A stretch of DNA of 64,000 nt from Serendipita indica DSM 11827 (Eukaryota > Basidiomycota > Agaricomycetes > Sebacinales > Serendipitaceae), in the NCBI GenBank assembly GCA_910890315.1, contig CAJVGD010000028.1:1-64000 (forward strand). Direction: 5' to 3'. Both the position numbers and the translations under genes were made by a program. The notes beneath the pieces were generated by a model. That model ran no database searches. It was not told where the DNA came from and was given only the letters and a program-made list of their open reading frames with translations. This document shows positions 34,700-47,047 of this stretch, piece by piece (the first letter of the stretch is position 1; the number at the start of each line of letters is the position of its first letter).

Positions 34700-35249
34700 G
34701 TAAGGTTCATGGACCATGCCATGTGGACACCATTTCTGCATTATCCAGCCTCGCCACTACTCTGCATCAGCAAAATCGTTTGGACGAGGCAGAGCAAATG
34801 GACCGGCAAGTACTGGATCTGCGTCCTAAGATCCTCGGACAATGCCATCCGGAGACTATGTCAGCAATGTCAAACCTCGCCATAATTCTGTGCGAGCGTG
34901 GCAATTTAGAGGAGGCGGAAAAGATGCATCGGCAAGTCCTGAACCTGCGTCTTGAGACCCTCGAACAATGCGATCTGTGCACCGTCGCAGCAATGTCAAA
35001 CCTCGCCACTACTCTGCGCGAGCGTGGCAATTTGGAGGAGGCAGAAAAGATGCATCGGAAAGTCCTGGAGCTGCGCCTTGAGATCCTCGGACAACGCCAT
35101 CCGGGGACCATCTCAGCAATGTCAGACCTCGCCACTACTCTGTTTAAACGCGGTCATTTGGAGGAGGCGGAAAAGATGGATCGGCAAGTACTAGGCCTGC
35201 GTCTTGAGATCCTCGGACAACGCAATATGAGCACCGTCTCAGCAATGTC
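34700..35249 (+). repeat. TPR-coding tandem repeats, left of the insertion
   Basis: About four and a half repeats of 126 nt (42 residues), pattern LATTLxxRGxLEEAEKMxRQVL. The last three are nearly identical in DNA to a block just right of the element (40180-40500). The first repeats are more diverged, as expected at the edge of an array that is homogenised from inside. Confidence 0.85.
35245..35249. repeat. Target-site duplication, left copy (ATGTC)
   Basis: ATGTC directly precedes the TG of the left LTR and recurs directly after the CA of the right LTR (40130-40134). A five-base duplication is the normal footprint of Ty1/Copia integration and shows that both LTRs belong to one insertion. 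Confidence 0.9.
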
Positions 35250-35451
35250 TGTTGATACTAGGACGCGTGAGGTGAGAGGCAAGACCAGTTTATAGTGTGG
35301 CAAACCTAGGACGCGTGAGGTGAGAGGCAAGACCAGTAAGGTCCGGCCGCATCGTCCCGCGTCCCTAAATACATTGAGTTATGACGTGAGCTATTACTAT
35401 CGGCTAAGCCTATTTAGTGAGCGCTAAGAGTCAAAGGGTAAACCTTCAACA
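35250..35451 (-). repeat. Left LTR (3' LTR of the Copia element), 202 bp
   Basis: It starts TGTTGATAC, ends TTCAACA, and is identical over all 202 bp to the right LTR. It contains two direct copies of a roughly 32-bp unit beginning CTAGGACGCGTG (about 35258-35289 and 35306-35337). Confidence 0.95.
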
Positions 35452-38400
35452 TGACCCCCTGACCCTGTGACTTAGCGCATGGACTGAGTACGGGCATGTG
35501 GGTGAGGGATCAGACCGAGCATTTTGACAAACTGTTCAAACTTGATGCGGCCTAGTGGTTTGGTGAAGATGTCGGCAACATTGACGGCTCCAGGGGACAT
35601 GAGCGACGCGGATTTCATTATTGGCAACTCTCTCGCGAATCCAGTTGAAGCTACGGTGAACATGCTTCATAGTGGACTGGTGTTCTGGGTTCTTGGCAAC
35701 TTGGATGGCAGAGGCGTTGTCAACAAATAAGGTGGATGGGTAGGACGCAATGTCGTAGCCAATTTCATCGAGGAATGACCGCATCCAGATCATTTCGCAC
35801 CCGGTAGCGGAGGCTGTTGTATACTCCGACTCTGTTGATGATAGTGATGTGTGGCGCTGGAGTCGGCTACTCCACATTACAGCGCCACCACCGATTGACA
35901 TGACAAAACCGGCTGTTGAGCGGGTATTATCGGCATTTCCACCCAGATCGGCATCACTATGTGTTATGAACAGTTCATCGGAGTCGGGTTTAAGGCCGTA
36001 GGTGAGCTTGTAGTTTGTTGTTTTGCGGAGATATCGCAGTATCCGTTTGAGAGCTAGCCAATGTGCTTGTCCAGGGTTCTCGCTGAACCGACAGAGCACC
36101 CCCACAGCATATGAGATGTCTGGTCGAGTGGCAGTGGCGAGGTAAATGAGCTTTCCAAGGGCCTCTCGATAGGGTAAATTCTGCATTTCCAACTTCTCCT
36201 GCTCAGTTTGTGGTGAATCCTTGGTGGAGAGGAGCGGCTTTTCAGCCATAGGCGTGTCAGCGCCATTACAGTCCTGCATTTTGTAGGTTTCAAGAATCTG
36301 TTCAATGTACGCAGGTTGAGAGAGGGAGATGGTATGGGATTGGCGATCGCGCTCAAGCTTGACACCAAGTAGGAATGAGGTAGGGCCTTGGTCATGGATC
36401 TTGAAGCGTGCTTTGAGCTCATCCTTCGCCATTTGAATGGCTTCGGATGACTTTGATGCAAGCAGTAAGTCATCGACATGGACTGGTACAATGATCTTCA
36501 CACTGTCGCGTTCATAGATGAAGACACTGTGATCGCTTTCGAGACGTTTGAATCCAATTTCTGATAGGACAGTGTGTAGCTTCACAGACCAGATGCGAGG
36601 GCCTTGTTTGATTCCATAGAGGCCCTTGAGAAGTTGAAGCACCCAGCTCGTGCCTTCATAGCCCTCGAACTCGACACCTTCTGGCTTTTGCATGTAGACC
36701 TCTGCATCAATCTCACCGTTGAGGAAGGCGGTTGATATGTCTACTGACTCTAGCTCCCAGTCTTCAAGCGCTGCAAGTGCTATGATGGTGCGAAGGGCAC
36801 CAAAGCGAGCTGTTGGTGCAAAGGTCTCTGTGTAGTCGATTCCCTCTCGTTGTGCATATCCCTTGCCACAATTCGTCCCTTGTATTTGCTAATAGACCCG
36901 TCTGCACGTTTGATCTTGAATACCCAACGAGCCGATAGCCTTTTGCCTTGGGGAGTCGCACAAGCTTCCACGTGCCGTTTTCCAGGTGAGCTCTGACCTC
37001 TTCTATAGCCGCTTGGACATATTTGTCGCCGTCAGGGCGTTTCAGAGCTTCTCCCAGTGTTGTTGGCTCGCGGCTTGTAGACGTGTTTAAAGCAGCTTCG
37101 ACACCATCGACAATGGGAATCAGAATATGGTCGGGCGCTTTGAAGTTCGGCTTGGGTCTCCAGCGTCGAGCTTTAGTTGGCACATAAGAGCTGGGATTCG
37201 AGGGTAGGGGCGCATCTTCTGTGGCTAATTGGACATTATCTTCATCTGAGCTCTCATTTAATTCGAGATCTGAGTCAGATTCAGTCAAAGTGCCTGGCTG
37301 ACGCGCAACTGTGTGTCGTTGCGCTGGGAGATTTGTAGGAACCTTCTCGAAATTGGTCTTATCGGTGAGTGCTCGAAGCTCACGACTCAGACGCTGTGAA
37401 GCTGTGGGTTTAGGCCGTGCCAGTGCTGGTACTGGCGGAGGGACAGGCTCAGGCGTAGGCTCGGGCGGTATGGGTGCAAGTACAGGTCTCCCTGCAACGT
37501 GAACAGGAGGGTGAGAGTTTAGAGGTGGAATGGAAGATGGAGAGATATTGATTTCCTTGAGATCTGGTAGCTGGATGTAGTCGGAGAGGTTTGGAATTGA
37601 TTCCTTTGCGAGTGACGTGCCTGGAAAGACTCTCTCATCGAATGCAGCACTGTCACTGTGTATAATCTTTCGTGTCTGTGGGTTCCAGAACACCCAGCCA
37701 GGGCGGTCAGATGGGTACCCCACGAAGATGCACTTCTCAGTGTGCGAATCAAGAGCATTCCGCTGTGATTTTGGGACGAAGACATAGGCAAGGCATCCGA
37801 ATACTCGAAGGTGATCGACACTGGGAGCTTTACCATGCCAGTGTTCATATGGTGTCTTTCCATTGTGAACTCGGGCACGATTGAACTCGTGGACAGTGGC
37901 AAGGGCAGCGAACCCCCAAAAAGATGATGGAAGATTCGCTTCTGTAAGTTTAGCGATTGTCCCTTCAGCTATCCATCGGTTCGCTTGCTTGACCCATCCA
38001 TTCTGCTCTGGTGTGGCGACTATAGTGCATTACCTTGTAATCCCAGCAGAGATGCAGTATTGGTCAAACTCTTTTCCACTGAACTTGCCACCTTTATCAT
38101 CTCACAAGTGTACCAAGTGCTGGCCTGTCTGGTCCTCAGCAAGCTTATGGAACTTGCAAAAAGCCTTGGGTGCTCCATCTTTTGAGTGGAGAAGTAAGAG
38201 TGTGACAAGATTAGACGCATTGAGTGGAGAAGTAAGAGTGTGACAAGATTAGACGCATTGTCCACCATAGCCATCCAGTACTTGGCGCAGTGTGGAATGG
38301 ACTCAACATTGATTGGGCCTTTAAGATCAATAAAGACGCAATCTAGTGGAGTTGTAGCAGGTTGCTGGCATAGTATGAGGTGCTCAAGTCTGTTTCCCTG

Positions 38401-39927
38401 CAATACATGGTGCACATATAGGGTTGGGCTTTGCATTTGAGTCAAGCTTGAGTCCATGAACCAGATGAGCAAAGGTGACAGTAGTCATTTGGAAGGGCCC
38501 AACGGATTAATGTATCAACTCCCTCGTGGTGATAGTGGCCCAGGCGACGGTGCCACAGTGAACGGTCTAGTTTCACTGTGCTCGCAGCATTTGCCTTTTC
38601 GGATGTGAGAACTCGTCCATCAAGGTAAGCAACGCAATTAGCATCAATTCGAGCTGTCATGCGTAGCTTATTGTCGATATAGAATTCCATTTGCTTGGAA
38701 TTGATGCGAATTTCATAACCCTGATTGCGGGCCATTGAGAGTACTGAGACAAGATTTGATTCGAGATCAGGGGCAAAGAGCACATTAGGAAAAGTGATGA
38801 GATCAGAGCTAAAGGAGCCGTCTATCCATGGCTGAAACACAATATCCCCTTCTCCTTTCGAGAATATCCTCTCTCCATTAGCTAGTTTAATTGTCCTGAC
38901 CGAAGGGCAAAGCGTAGTAAAGTATCGCTTGTCACTCATCATTGTCCGAGTGGCCCCTGTATCGGCATTCAGGTCAGACCTAGCTAACGAGGGGAGAGAA
39001 GGGTTACTTGCATTCGTTGCATTGGCAGTAGCAGGTCCAGTAGATGTATCTGCAACACGTGCTGCTTCGTGCTTGAGACGGCGCGATGCGTCGGCCTTGG
39101 CAAAGCACTGGGCCTCGGTGTGGTTCTTCTTCCCACAGAAAGTGCACAGCGCTCCAGGTGTGCGGTCGGTGGCGCTGGGCTTTGGACGGAAATGTTGCGG
39201 CGGACCATTTGTCCGGTTCTGATTAGGTGTGGCAACTCGCAGGGCGGTGGCCTGGCTTCGTTGCTCATGTCGGCGTTGATTATCCTCAGCTCGGAAGGCT
39301 TCCTCGACCACTTCACGGGTGATGTTTGTTTGGCAGAGAAGCGAGGAGCGAAGATGGCGGTAATTGTCAGGAAGGGCGCGGAGCATGGCCATGATTGCCA
39401 ACTCGTCGTCAAGGTCAGTAATCTTGTAGTCTGTTGGCCGAAGTTGCTTCACACGCTGAAGTAGTCCATTGATGCGAGTCATGAGCTCGGCCAGGTCCTC
39501 GGAATCTTCCTTTGTGACTCCGAATAATGAGTCCATGGCATTGAAACGAGTACCAGGCGTCTTGTTATTGTGCATGGAAGCGAGTTTCTTCCACATTGCA
39601 ACAGGATCATCGCTGATATCATCAATGTGGATTGCATTGGTCTCGTCGATTGACATTGTGATGGCGGCGGCCGCCTGCCTTTGTCGTCTGATCCACTTCG
39701 ATTGGTCATCCGTTTCTGTAGGTTTGAGGTCTTCGCCGAGTACAAGTTCATAGAGGTCATGCAGAAAGAAGTATGCTTTCATCTTTCGAGACCATGCTGG
39801 GTAATTGTCCTTTGAGAGGACAGGAACGCTGGTCGGTTCCTTTGAGTTGGACATTCTTTGTGAATTATGCGCAGAGGGCGATTGACTGATCTGTATAGTT
39901 TCTTATAGCAACAAGTGGCTCATAACC

Positions 39928-40129
39928 TGTTGATACTAGGACGCGTGAGGTGAGAGGCAAGACCAGTTTATAGTGTGGCAAACCTAGGACGCGTGAGGTG
40001 AGAGGCAAGACCAGTAAGGTCCGGCCGCATCGTCCCGCGTCCCTAAATACATTGAGTTATGACGTGAGCTATTACTATCGGCTAAGCCTATTTAGTGAGC
40101 GCTAAGAGTCAAAGGGTAAACCTTCAACA
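39928..40129 (-). repeat. Right LTR (5' LTR of the Copia element), 202 bp
   Basis: An identical copy of the left LTR with the same internal duplicated unit. Identity between LTRs means that essentially no time has passed since insertion on a substitution clock, unless gene conversion has acted. Confidence 0.95.
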
Positions 40130-41690
40130 ATGTCCAACCTCGCCAGTACTCTGCGCGAGCATGGCAATTTGGAGGAGGCGGAAACGATGCATCGGCAAGT
40201 CCTGAACCTGCGCCTTGAGACCCTCGAACAATGCGATCTGTGCACCGTCGCAGCAATGTGACCTCGCCACTACTCTGTGCGAGCGTGGCAATTTGGAGGA
40301 GGCAGAAAAGATGCATCGGAAAGTCCTGGAGCTGCGTCTTGAGATCCTCGGACAACGCCATCCGGGGACCATCTCAGCAATGTCAGACCTCGCCACTACT
40401 CTGTTTAAACGCGGTCATTTGGAGGAGGCGGAAAAGATGGATCGGCAAGTACTAGACCTGCGTCTTGAGATCCTCGGACAACGCGATCTGAGCACCGTCT
40501 CAGCAATGTCCGACCTCGCCAGTACTCTGCGCGAGCATGGCAATTTGGAGGAGGCGGAAACGATGCATCGGCAAGTCCTGGACCTGCGTCTTGAGATCCT
40601 CGGACAACGCGATCTGAGTACCATCTCAGCAATGTCTGACCTCGCCACTACTCTGCACGAGCATGGCAATTTGGAGGAGGCAGAAAAGATGCATCGGCAA
40701 GTCCTGGAGCTGCGTCTTGAGATCCTCGGACAACACCATCCGGAGACCATCTCAGCAATGTCAGACCTCGCCACTACTCTGTTTGAACGCGATCATTTAG
40801 AGGAGGCGGAAAAGATGGATCGGCAAGTACTAGACCTGCGTCTTGAGATCCTCGGACAACGCGATCTGAGCACCATCTCAGCAATGTCCGACCTCGCCAC
40901 TACTCTGCACGAGCGTGGCAATTTGGAGGAGGCAGAAAAAATGCATCGGCAAGTCCTGGACCTGCGTCTTGAGATCCTTGGACAACGCGATCTGAGCACC
41001 GTCTCAGCAATATCCAACCTCGCCAGTACTCTGCGCGAGCATGGCAATTTGGAGGAGGCAGAAAAGATGCATCGGCGAGTCCTGGAGCTGCGTCTTGAGA
41101 TCCTCGGACAACGCAGTCTATGCACCATCTCAGCAATGTCAGACCTTGCCAGTACTCTGCGCGAGCATGGCAATTTGGAGGAGGCAGAAAAGATGCATCG
41201 GCAAGTCCTGGAGCTGCGTCTCGAGATCCTCGGACAACGCGACCTGCGCACCATCTCGGCAATGTCAGAACTCGCCACTACTCTGTATCGGCACAATTGT
41301 TTGGACAAGGCAGAGCAACTGGAACGGCAAGTACTGTATCTGCGCCTTGAGATCCTCGGACAACGGCATCTGGACACACTCTCAGCAATACTTAGCCTTG
41401 TCAAGACTCTGCACAAACGTGGACATTTGGATGAGGCACAAAAGATGAGGCGGCAAGCACTGGGTCTGTATCATCAGATCCTCGAACAACGGCATCCAGG
41501 TATCATCTTAGCGATGTCAAAACTTGACACTACTCTACGCAAGCGTGGTCATTTGGATGAGGCACAAAAGATGAAGCGGCCAGCTCTGTATTATCAGATC
41601 CTCGAACAACGGCATCCAGGTATCCTCTTAACGATGTCAAACCTTGTCACTACTCTGCGCAAGCGTAGAAACCCAAAGGATGCGGACAAG
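40130..41690 (+). repeat. TPR-coding tandem repeats, right of the insertion
   Basis: About thirteen further 126-nt repeats. The first nine or ten are close to identical (REHGNLEEAEKMHRQVLEL type), and the last three (LDEAQKM type) are diverged. This gradient, with a conserved edge and a homogenised centre, is typical of repeat arrays in fungal NLRs that diversify by unequal exchange. The stop lies at 41697-41699. Confidence 0.85.
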
Positions 41691-41699
41691 ATAGAGTAG

Positions 41700-42201
41700 C
41701 ATGTACGGGATTCGGGGATTGATGATAGGAGCATGTAACCGCTGTTTAACTCATGACATGTCTCCCTACTCTACTTCCTATAGATAGACAAGGCACAAAC
41801 ATTGTTTGGTCTACAAGTCGGTGGGAGTCTGTAGTCCGACTGGGATAATGGTTGCGCTCCTATGCTAGCCTTTATCAATCTGGAAATTTGATGTTAAATT
41901 TTATCTCATCCTTGAGACCGTGAATAAATTGTAGGATTTGGAGTTGTAGCTGATCTCGTGCGTGATATATCCACATTAGTTGCTAGATGAGGTCCCGCCA
42001 AATGACATGAATTATTCTTTCTACTAGAACCCTTCAGATGGTTGTTCACATATTCAATGAGCCTGAGCTCATCTCGGTTTGAATGAGCGGAAAGTGGGTT
42101 TCTGCTCCTTACGTACAGTCCTTGTTGGAGAATGCGTACATATTTTCTCTGAGGTCAACGTGACAGAATCAATCTATTTATTCCATATCAATGCTGCATG
42201 G
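41700..42201. other. Intergenic, 3' flanks of two convergent genes
   Basis: It lies between the stop of the receptor and the stop of the HbrB gene. It is AT-rich, with AATAAA-like motifs on both strands. No coding frame or RNA gene is supported. Confidence 0.45.
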
Positions 42202-44451
42202 TTAGATCCTCGGTCGCCTTTCAGCTTGTGGAGCTTTCTCTTCGCGTTCCTCTGTATCGACTCTGGATGGTCTCCGAGTCGACAGCCCAGAACCAGTACT
42301 AGCAGCGAGTGCAGCAGCAATACCCGCGGGGAGATACGTCCCACTCTCGCCTTCGTCGTACCCATCAGTACCGCCACTATCCGCTCGAAGTCTCGAAACA
42401 TCATCATAGATGGCAGCACGGCGACTTGGATTCCCTCCTCGTGCACCTTCACCTCGAGAATCTCCCGGACCCGGAATATCTCCCCCGACGGATCCCCACC
42501 CACCGGGTCCTGTACCCAGCGACTCGAGCGGATTTGTTTCGTGCTGCATGACCGTACCACCTTCCGCACTGATACCTGCGTCGTCGTCTTCTTCATCGTA
42601 TCCGTCCCTCGCGCGTGACTGCGGTCGCGAACCGCTCGTCTCTGTATCGATCGTCGGGCTCCGTAGCGAGTTGAGAAGTTCTCGACCTTCTCGTTCACGT
42701 TCATCGTACATCGCGTTGCCGGCCGTCAGAGTTGAACTACCGACCCCAAGAGTTCGAGCTGATAGTCCGAGTTCGTCGTCGTTTTCCATAAGACTTCCTG
42801 AGGCATCGGCGTTATTTGACGCGCCAATCATGCTCTTGCGAGCGAGTCTGCCTCGACGGTCGCGAGGCGCTCCTCCACTCAAGAAGCTGGGAAGACGTCC
42901 GGGCCCTGGCGCCGTTGACCCGACTTGATGAGGTTTCGTTCCTGGTGGGTATAAAACAAGTCGAAGCAGGATCGTGATTGCATGTTCCCCTGGCGTGGCC
43001 AATTGAGCGAGAAGCGCTGGGTTTGTAGAAGCCAGAGAGACGTTGTGGGTGGCAATGGACGATAAGACGAGGAGCCTATCAAATTTGAGCGTCGAAAAAT
43101 CAAAGGACACGGGACTTACATTTGCTCTAATCTCGGACGGTGATGCTCCGCCAGTTCCGAGTTGAGGTTGTTGTCTTTACTTGGTGCGGAGAAACGCTTT
43201 TGAAGTTTGGCCGCAACTGGGAGGACAACGGAGTCGCGGAACGCACGGAGTGCCAACTTGCGGACGTCGATACTTGGAGAACCCGTCAAGCCTCCAACCG
43301 TGCTCCCCGCGTTGACGACGCTGCCGCCGAGTCCAGCACTACTGGATGTGATGACGGAAGCTCCGTCGAATCCTATAGAGGATGAAGTGGGAGATGGTGG
43401 TCGGTTTGACTTTGGTGCTCGAGCGAGTGAAACGAGATAAGGGTCTGTTTGCAATGGCAGGAATACCTAGAGAGCGTCAGATTTTCCCATGATCGGGTTC
43501 CTCTACTTACTCCTTCAACGTATGGCAGAACCTGATCCCAGAAGAATCCCCACAGATCGACGATTCTCCCTGCAAGCTTTTCTTCGTCCACTCCAGCGGC
43601 CAATTTCGAGTTGAGTGTGAGCATTCCGGCTGTAATGAGCTCAGATACATCCGCTTCGAGCTGTACTATCGCTCTGCTTGGATTACGGGAGATGACCGAG
43701 ATCAGGTGTTTCCGAACGAGCGCGTTGAGATCTTCGATGGGAACTCGAAGAGGGTCGCGGTTGAACAAGGGAAGGACGTGGACGTGAAGAGCCCCCCATG
43801 GATTGTCTTTGTCACCAGTGCCTAATGATGACGGGGTCATGGCTACGAGCGTTGCGTTGCTTCCACTCATTGACGTTCCAGCACTACCTGATGCAGATAC
43901 GAGAGTAGGATTGGTGCCATATGGTGAGAGGTGGCCAGAAGTTCCATACGGTCCGCGCACGCTCGAGCCAGAGCCGCTTGCCAATAGTTTCTGTACAGGG
44001 TGAGTCCTGGGATGTAATAAAATCGTTTGAAACTTACAGCGTGACCTGGAAGAGGACTTGCTGTGCCACTTCCAGTGCCTGCTAATCCCGAATCCGACCT
44101 TGAATGCGAACGTGCTGGCGGTTGGACGAGATGAGACGTGCTGCCTAATCTCGAGCTGGGCTGCAAAGTATGCAGCAGAGAGCTGAGTTTGCTCCCAGTT
44201 CCCGATACAGACGATCCGCCCGTCGTCGAGCTTGCATCGCCCGTGACGAGTTGTTGAGCGCGACGGATGGCAGAGGCAGACGGCGTGGGTGTCGCGTCGG
44301 ATACAGATCCATTACGAGAATGAGAGTGGCTTCGGAAATGAAGATAGGTCTCCGCTGCGTTTCTGAGTCCGATGCCGGCTTCGGAAAGGAGTGGCGACGT
44401 CGGACGGCGGTCCATCCCCGACGATTTTGCTCCTACATCACTCCTGGACAT
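42202..44451 (-). CDS. HbrB-domain protein, TORC2 subunit (Bit61/PRR5-like)
   Basis: Four exons on the minus strand: 44451-44038, 43990-43511, 43466-43120 and 43075-42202. They total 2115 nt, an intact 704-residue protein. The N-terminal 180 residues are Ser/Gly-rich. The HbrB domain follows: WGALHVHVLPLFNRDPLRVP, IEDLNALVRKHL, LWGFFWDQVLPYVEGVF and LQTDPYLVSLAR, then KLALRAFRDSVVLP. The C-terminus is acidic and disordered. In yeast and mammals this domain defines Bit61/Bit2 and PRR5/Protor, which bind Avo3/Rictor in TOR complex 2 and act at the plasma membrane. An upstream in-frame ATG at 44565 would add 38 residues. I prefer 44451 because the added part has no family character. TOR kinase itself lies 10 kb away. 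Confidence 0.85.
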
Positions 44452-44813
44452 GGTTATTGAGGCAGTATGTGTACTATATAGGAACGCTCGAGGCGTCGTT
44501 GTCCAAGATGTATTCACCACTGTTATTCCATCGAAAACATAATCCCACCCGAAAGTCTCAGTCACAGCAAGCTGATTTACGACCCATGATGGTGGACATT
44601 CTCAAGTAGATGGGAGGCTGGACAATTCTCGTTAAAGAAATAGCGTACAGTGACGCGATAGCCAGTAGACGATCAAGAAAGTCAAGAAAGGGTATCAAAA
44701 GGAAAAAATCAGCCGAGGTATCTTGAAGCCGCGTTCTCTCACCAAGGATAACGAGTAGGACAGGCTTTATCATAAGGTGGAGTAACGTCGGGATTGGCAT
44801 TATTCTTGAAGAT

Positions 44814-46805
44814 TTAGCGCGCTAGAGAGAGAAATAAGTACAAGAAAGGGACGCCAAAAGGAAAACACACTGATCAGATGACTCCCGACGTCATAGCAGT
44901 AGTCGAAATGATCCTCATCGTGGAATGCCCGTTCCGGCCAATGCGGTCCCTCGCCGTCATCCCATTCATCGTCCTCATCTTCATCTCATCCTCATCCTCA
45001 TCCTCATCCATCCCGTCAGGTGGATCAGACCGTGGAATGCGAGCGCGTCGATATCCGTGATAGCCACCGAGCCTGTCCATGTATATGCATTCGGAGAGGG
45101 CATAGAGCGAGTTGTGACGACTGTCCCACGCGAGATCTTGTATAGCGTTGTTACCAGTGCCGAGCTCATAGACGTGCTGTTGAGCGCGAATGTCCCACAA
45201 GAGAACCTGCTCCTTGCGATGACCACCTGTAAACGCCACTACTCCTGGGTAAGAGACGAAAAGGGGTAATAGATGCACATACAAGGGTGTCCGTCGGGAT
45301 GAATGAGACCAACGCTGAGACCACTATCGCCTTGGAGGCCGCAATCGAGTGTGAGCACAGGTAGAGTGTGGCGAACGTCGTAGACGTGCGATTCCGTCAG
45401 AGCACCCAGTTAGAAAGGTGTTGGGGTCTCCAACGCTCGTGTTCACGGCGTGAAGAATTCCTGAATGTCCGAGGTATGTCGCCGCATTCTTGCCGTTATT
45501 CTCGATATCGATAGAAATGCATGAGCACGTGTTGTCTCCACTACCCGCTGCAGATCTATAGATTATTGTTGTTGGGGTGGACGGATGCTTGGCAAATGCG
45601 CCTGGTGAAACTGAACCATCCTCAAATGTGACTCTTGTAGACACTAGGCTCCCCTCAGAGCATTCAACCTCCTCATAATCATATCTCCATACATCCTCGA
45701 CAGACATCTCTTCTCCAATAGGGTCCCGGCCCGTGTCTCCTTGTGTCAGAGCCGTATCGATAGCCCATACCGAACCCCTCTTCCTGTTCGCGGCATGCGT
45801 CCGTTAGGAAGTAGGGCAAGCGGTTCGGAATACTCTTTGCTCTGGAAGCTGCAGTTGAAAGTATGGACCGGTTTCGTCGTCTGCCTGTATCCTTCGCTCA
45901 CCACACTGTACTCGTATGACGTGATTCTGTCACTGTCGGCGGCGAAGACTAAGATTCTGGCCTCATCCGTGATGACATGGCTCGCTGGCTCGGTTAAACC
46001 TACGTTGACTCGAATATGGGAGGAGAACGATTCGTTGTTGGTCTGATCTGTCTGAAAAACCCATAGTCTAGGGGTGCGATATTTGTATCCGCCGGCGTGG
46101 AGGGATGCAAGATGATGCCCTCCAGGTGCGAGATAGAGTGCGATTGGGAGTGGCATAGTATTAGTATAGATTTCTGTACAGGCATTGAAAACGGAGAATG
46201 CCGCTTGAGAAGTGTTCACGGAGTTTGGTGAACGGTATCCAAATTTGAAACGAGCCAATGGACGGGTGTTCGTGACAGGTTTGAAGTTGGGACGGCGCAT
46301 AGGTTTTCTCAAGGGCGCCTTGATCGGCATCCCCTCTGTCATAATTGAGCCAATTTCTATCATTAATCATATCGTGACTTACTTCTTGAGGCTCGGGGGA
46401 ATAGATTCAAGAATGGCGAATTTACCGATGTGTAGAGCACTGCAAGGAGTTGTGAAATGCACAACGAGCACACAAAGAACATACTACAAATCCTTCCAGA
46501 CGAGTTGAGTACTTGAGGCGCCATGAAGTCGTCGTGAGCAAACGATGGCATGAAACCATCTGAATAGTCATCCGAGCACTCCGTCTCAACGCCACGTACT
46601 ATCATTTCGTTGGCAAGCTCCACCATTTCCGGGAGATTTGGGTCATTTTTCGCTTCTGCCTGACGAATCAAGCTACAGATTCACCCAAGATGGCTGTATA
46701 AGTTTGAGTGAGGGTATCGGAGTCTGGTGCTGTTGTATTAGACTTATATTTGGCTAGTAACGCGTCGAGCCCGACACCAAGCCGCTTGAACTTTGCCAGT
46801 GTCAT
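44814..46805 (-). CDS. WD40-like beta-propeller protein, several one-base frame breaks
   Basis: The start is probably the ATG at 46805 (MTLAKFKRLGVGLDALLAKY). Segments read in order: an acidic linker (ETECSDDYSDGFMPSF), KKPMRRPNF-like basic stretches, then blade-like units (ALYLAPGGHHLASLHAGGYK, FLTGCSDGIARL, VA.TGGHRKEQVLLWDIRAQ). Near the C-terminus comes an acidic run followed by HWPERAFHDEDHF. One-base losses are needed to connect the parts near 46670-46680, near 45773 and in the GATGAG run near 44984-44990. All three lie in or beside short runs. At least two introns lie in 46500-46360. Basidiomycete relatives are uncharacterised WD-repeat proteins. The 3' end is uncertain by about 60 bases. 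Confidence 0.55.
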
Positions 46806-47047
46806 ACTCAAAGACGTCGGGTCCAACCTTTATTGACCACCGTCATCATTCCTCTCCGGGAAAATGCTTTTCTTACACCAAACACATGTACCCCTGAAAG
46901 TCGGCAGTTACTATCTCAATTCAGGCATTATGACCATGAGTTGGAATAGTATTCTTCCATCTTTGTAGTATCATTGACCGATCATTTCTCTTGTAGCTGA
47001 CCAGTGCGAAGGCGAGAATATTACAATCCCGGGCTCTAAGGTAGCTA

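Larger units (their letters stand above)
35250..40129 (-). mobile_element. Ty1/Copia LTR retrotransposon, very young, coding part broken
   Basis: An LTR element in minus orientation, inserted in the TPR exon of the receptor. Parts in transcription order: 5' LTR on the right; a primer site GGTTATGAGCC, complementary to the anticodon arm of initiator tRNA-Met (the half-tRNA priming known in Copia); gag with a UBN2-type domain and a CCHC zinc knuckle (CTFCGKKNHTEAQC); protease (DTGAT); GAG-pre-integrase; integrase; reverse transcriptase; RNase H; a purine-rich tract; 3' LTR on the left. The order protease-integrase-RT defines Copia. The coding region is interrupted about four times, so it is a broken copy although the LTRs are identical. 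No envelope gene is seen. Confidence 0.93.
31972..41699 (+). pseudogene. NLR-like receptor: SesB hydrolase, NB-ARC, TPR array, split by a Copia element
   Basis: Exons 31972-32147, 32210-32441, 32492-32543, 32591-32902, 32951-33152, 33199-33421, and 33468 onward to 41699 across the inserted element. The N-terminal SesB-type alpha/beta hydrolase shows IVAIHGLDGHREKSW, ILSYGYDAD, AHDLGG (Asp where the catalytic Ser usually sits), FFGTPHSG and LHADH. NB-ARC shows the P-loop GMGGAGKTQLA, the Walker B-like WLLFFDNAD and the sensor ILITTRN. About 18 TPRs of 42 residues follow. Fungal receptors of this layout act in non-self recognition and heterokaryon incompatibility. The receptor is interrupted at a TPR by the 4.9-kb element at 35250. 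Downstream a two-base loss near 40258-40262 breaks the TPR frame again. It is unlikely to make a full-length product here; a truncated hydrolase-NB-ARC form remains possible. Confidence 0.82.

Noticed and set aside
34767-35135. Long antisense frames in the TPR arrays (also around 40405-41416, minus)
   Set aside because: They repeat every 42 codons (ISRRSSRTCRCIFSASSKLP type) only because the sense strand is a tandem repeat. The sense frame encodes recognisable TPRs.
40130-41690. Regular 126-nt direct repeats as a possible CRISPR or satellite array
   Set aside because: The repeats are contiguous without spacers and encode TPR helices in frame with NB-ARC.
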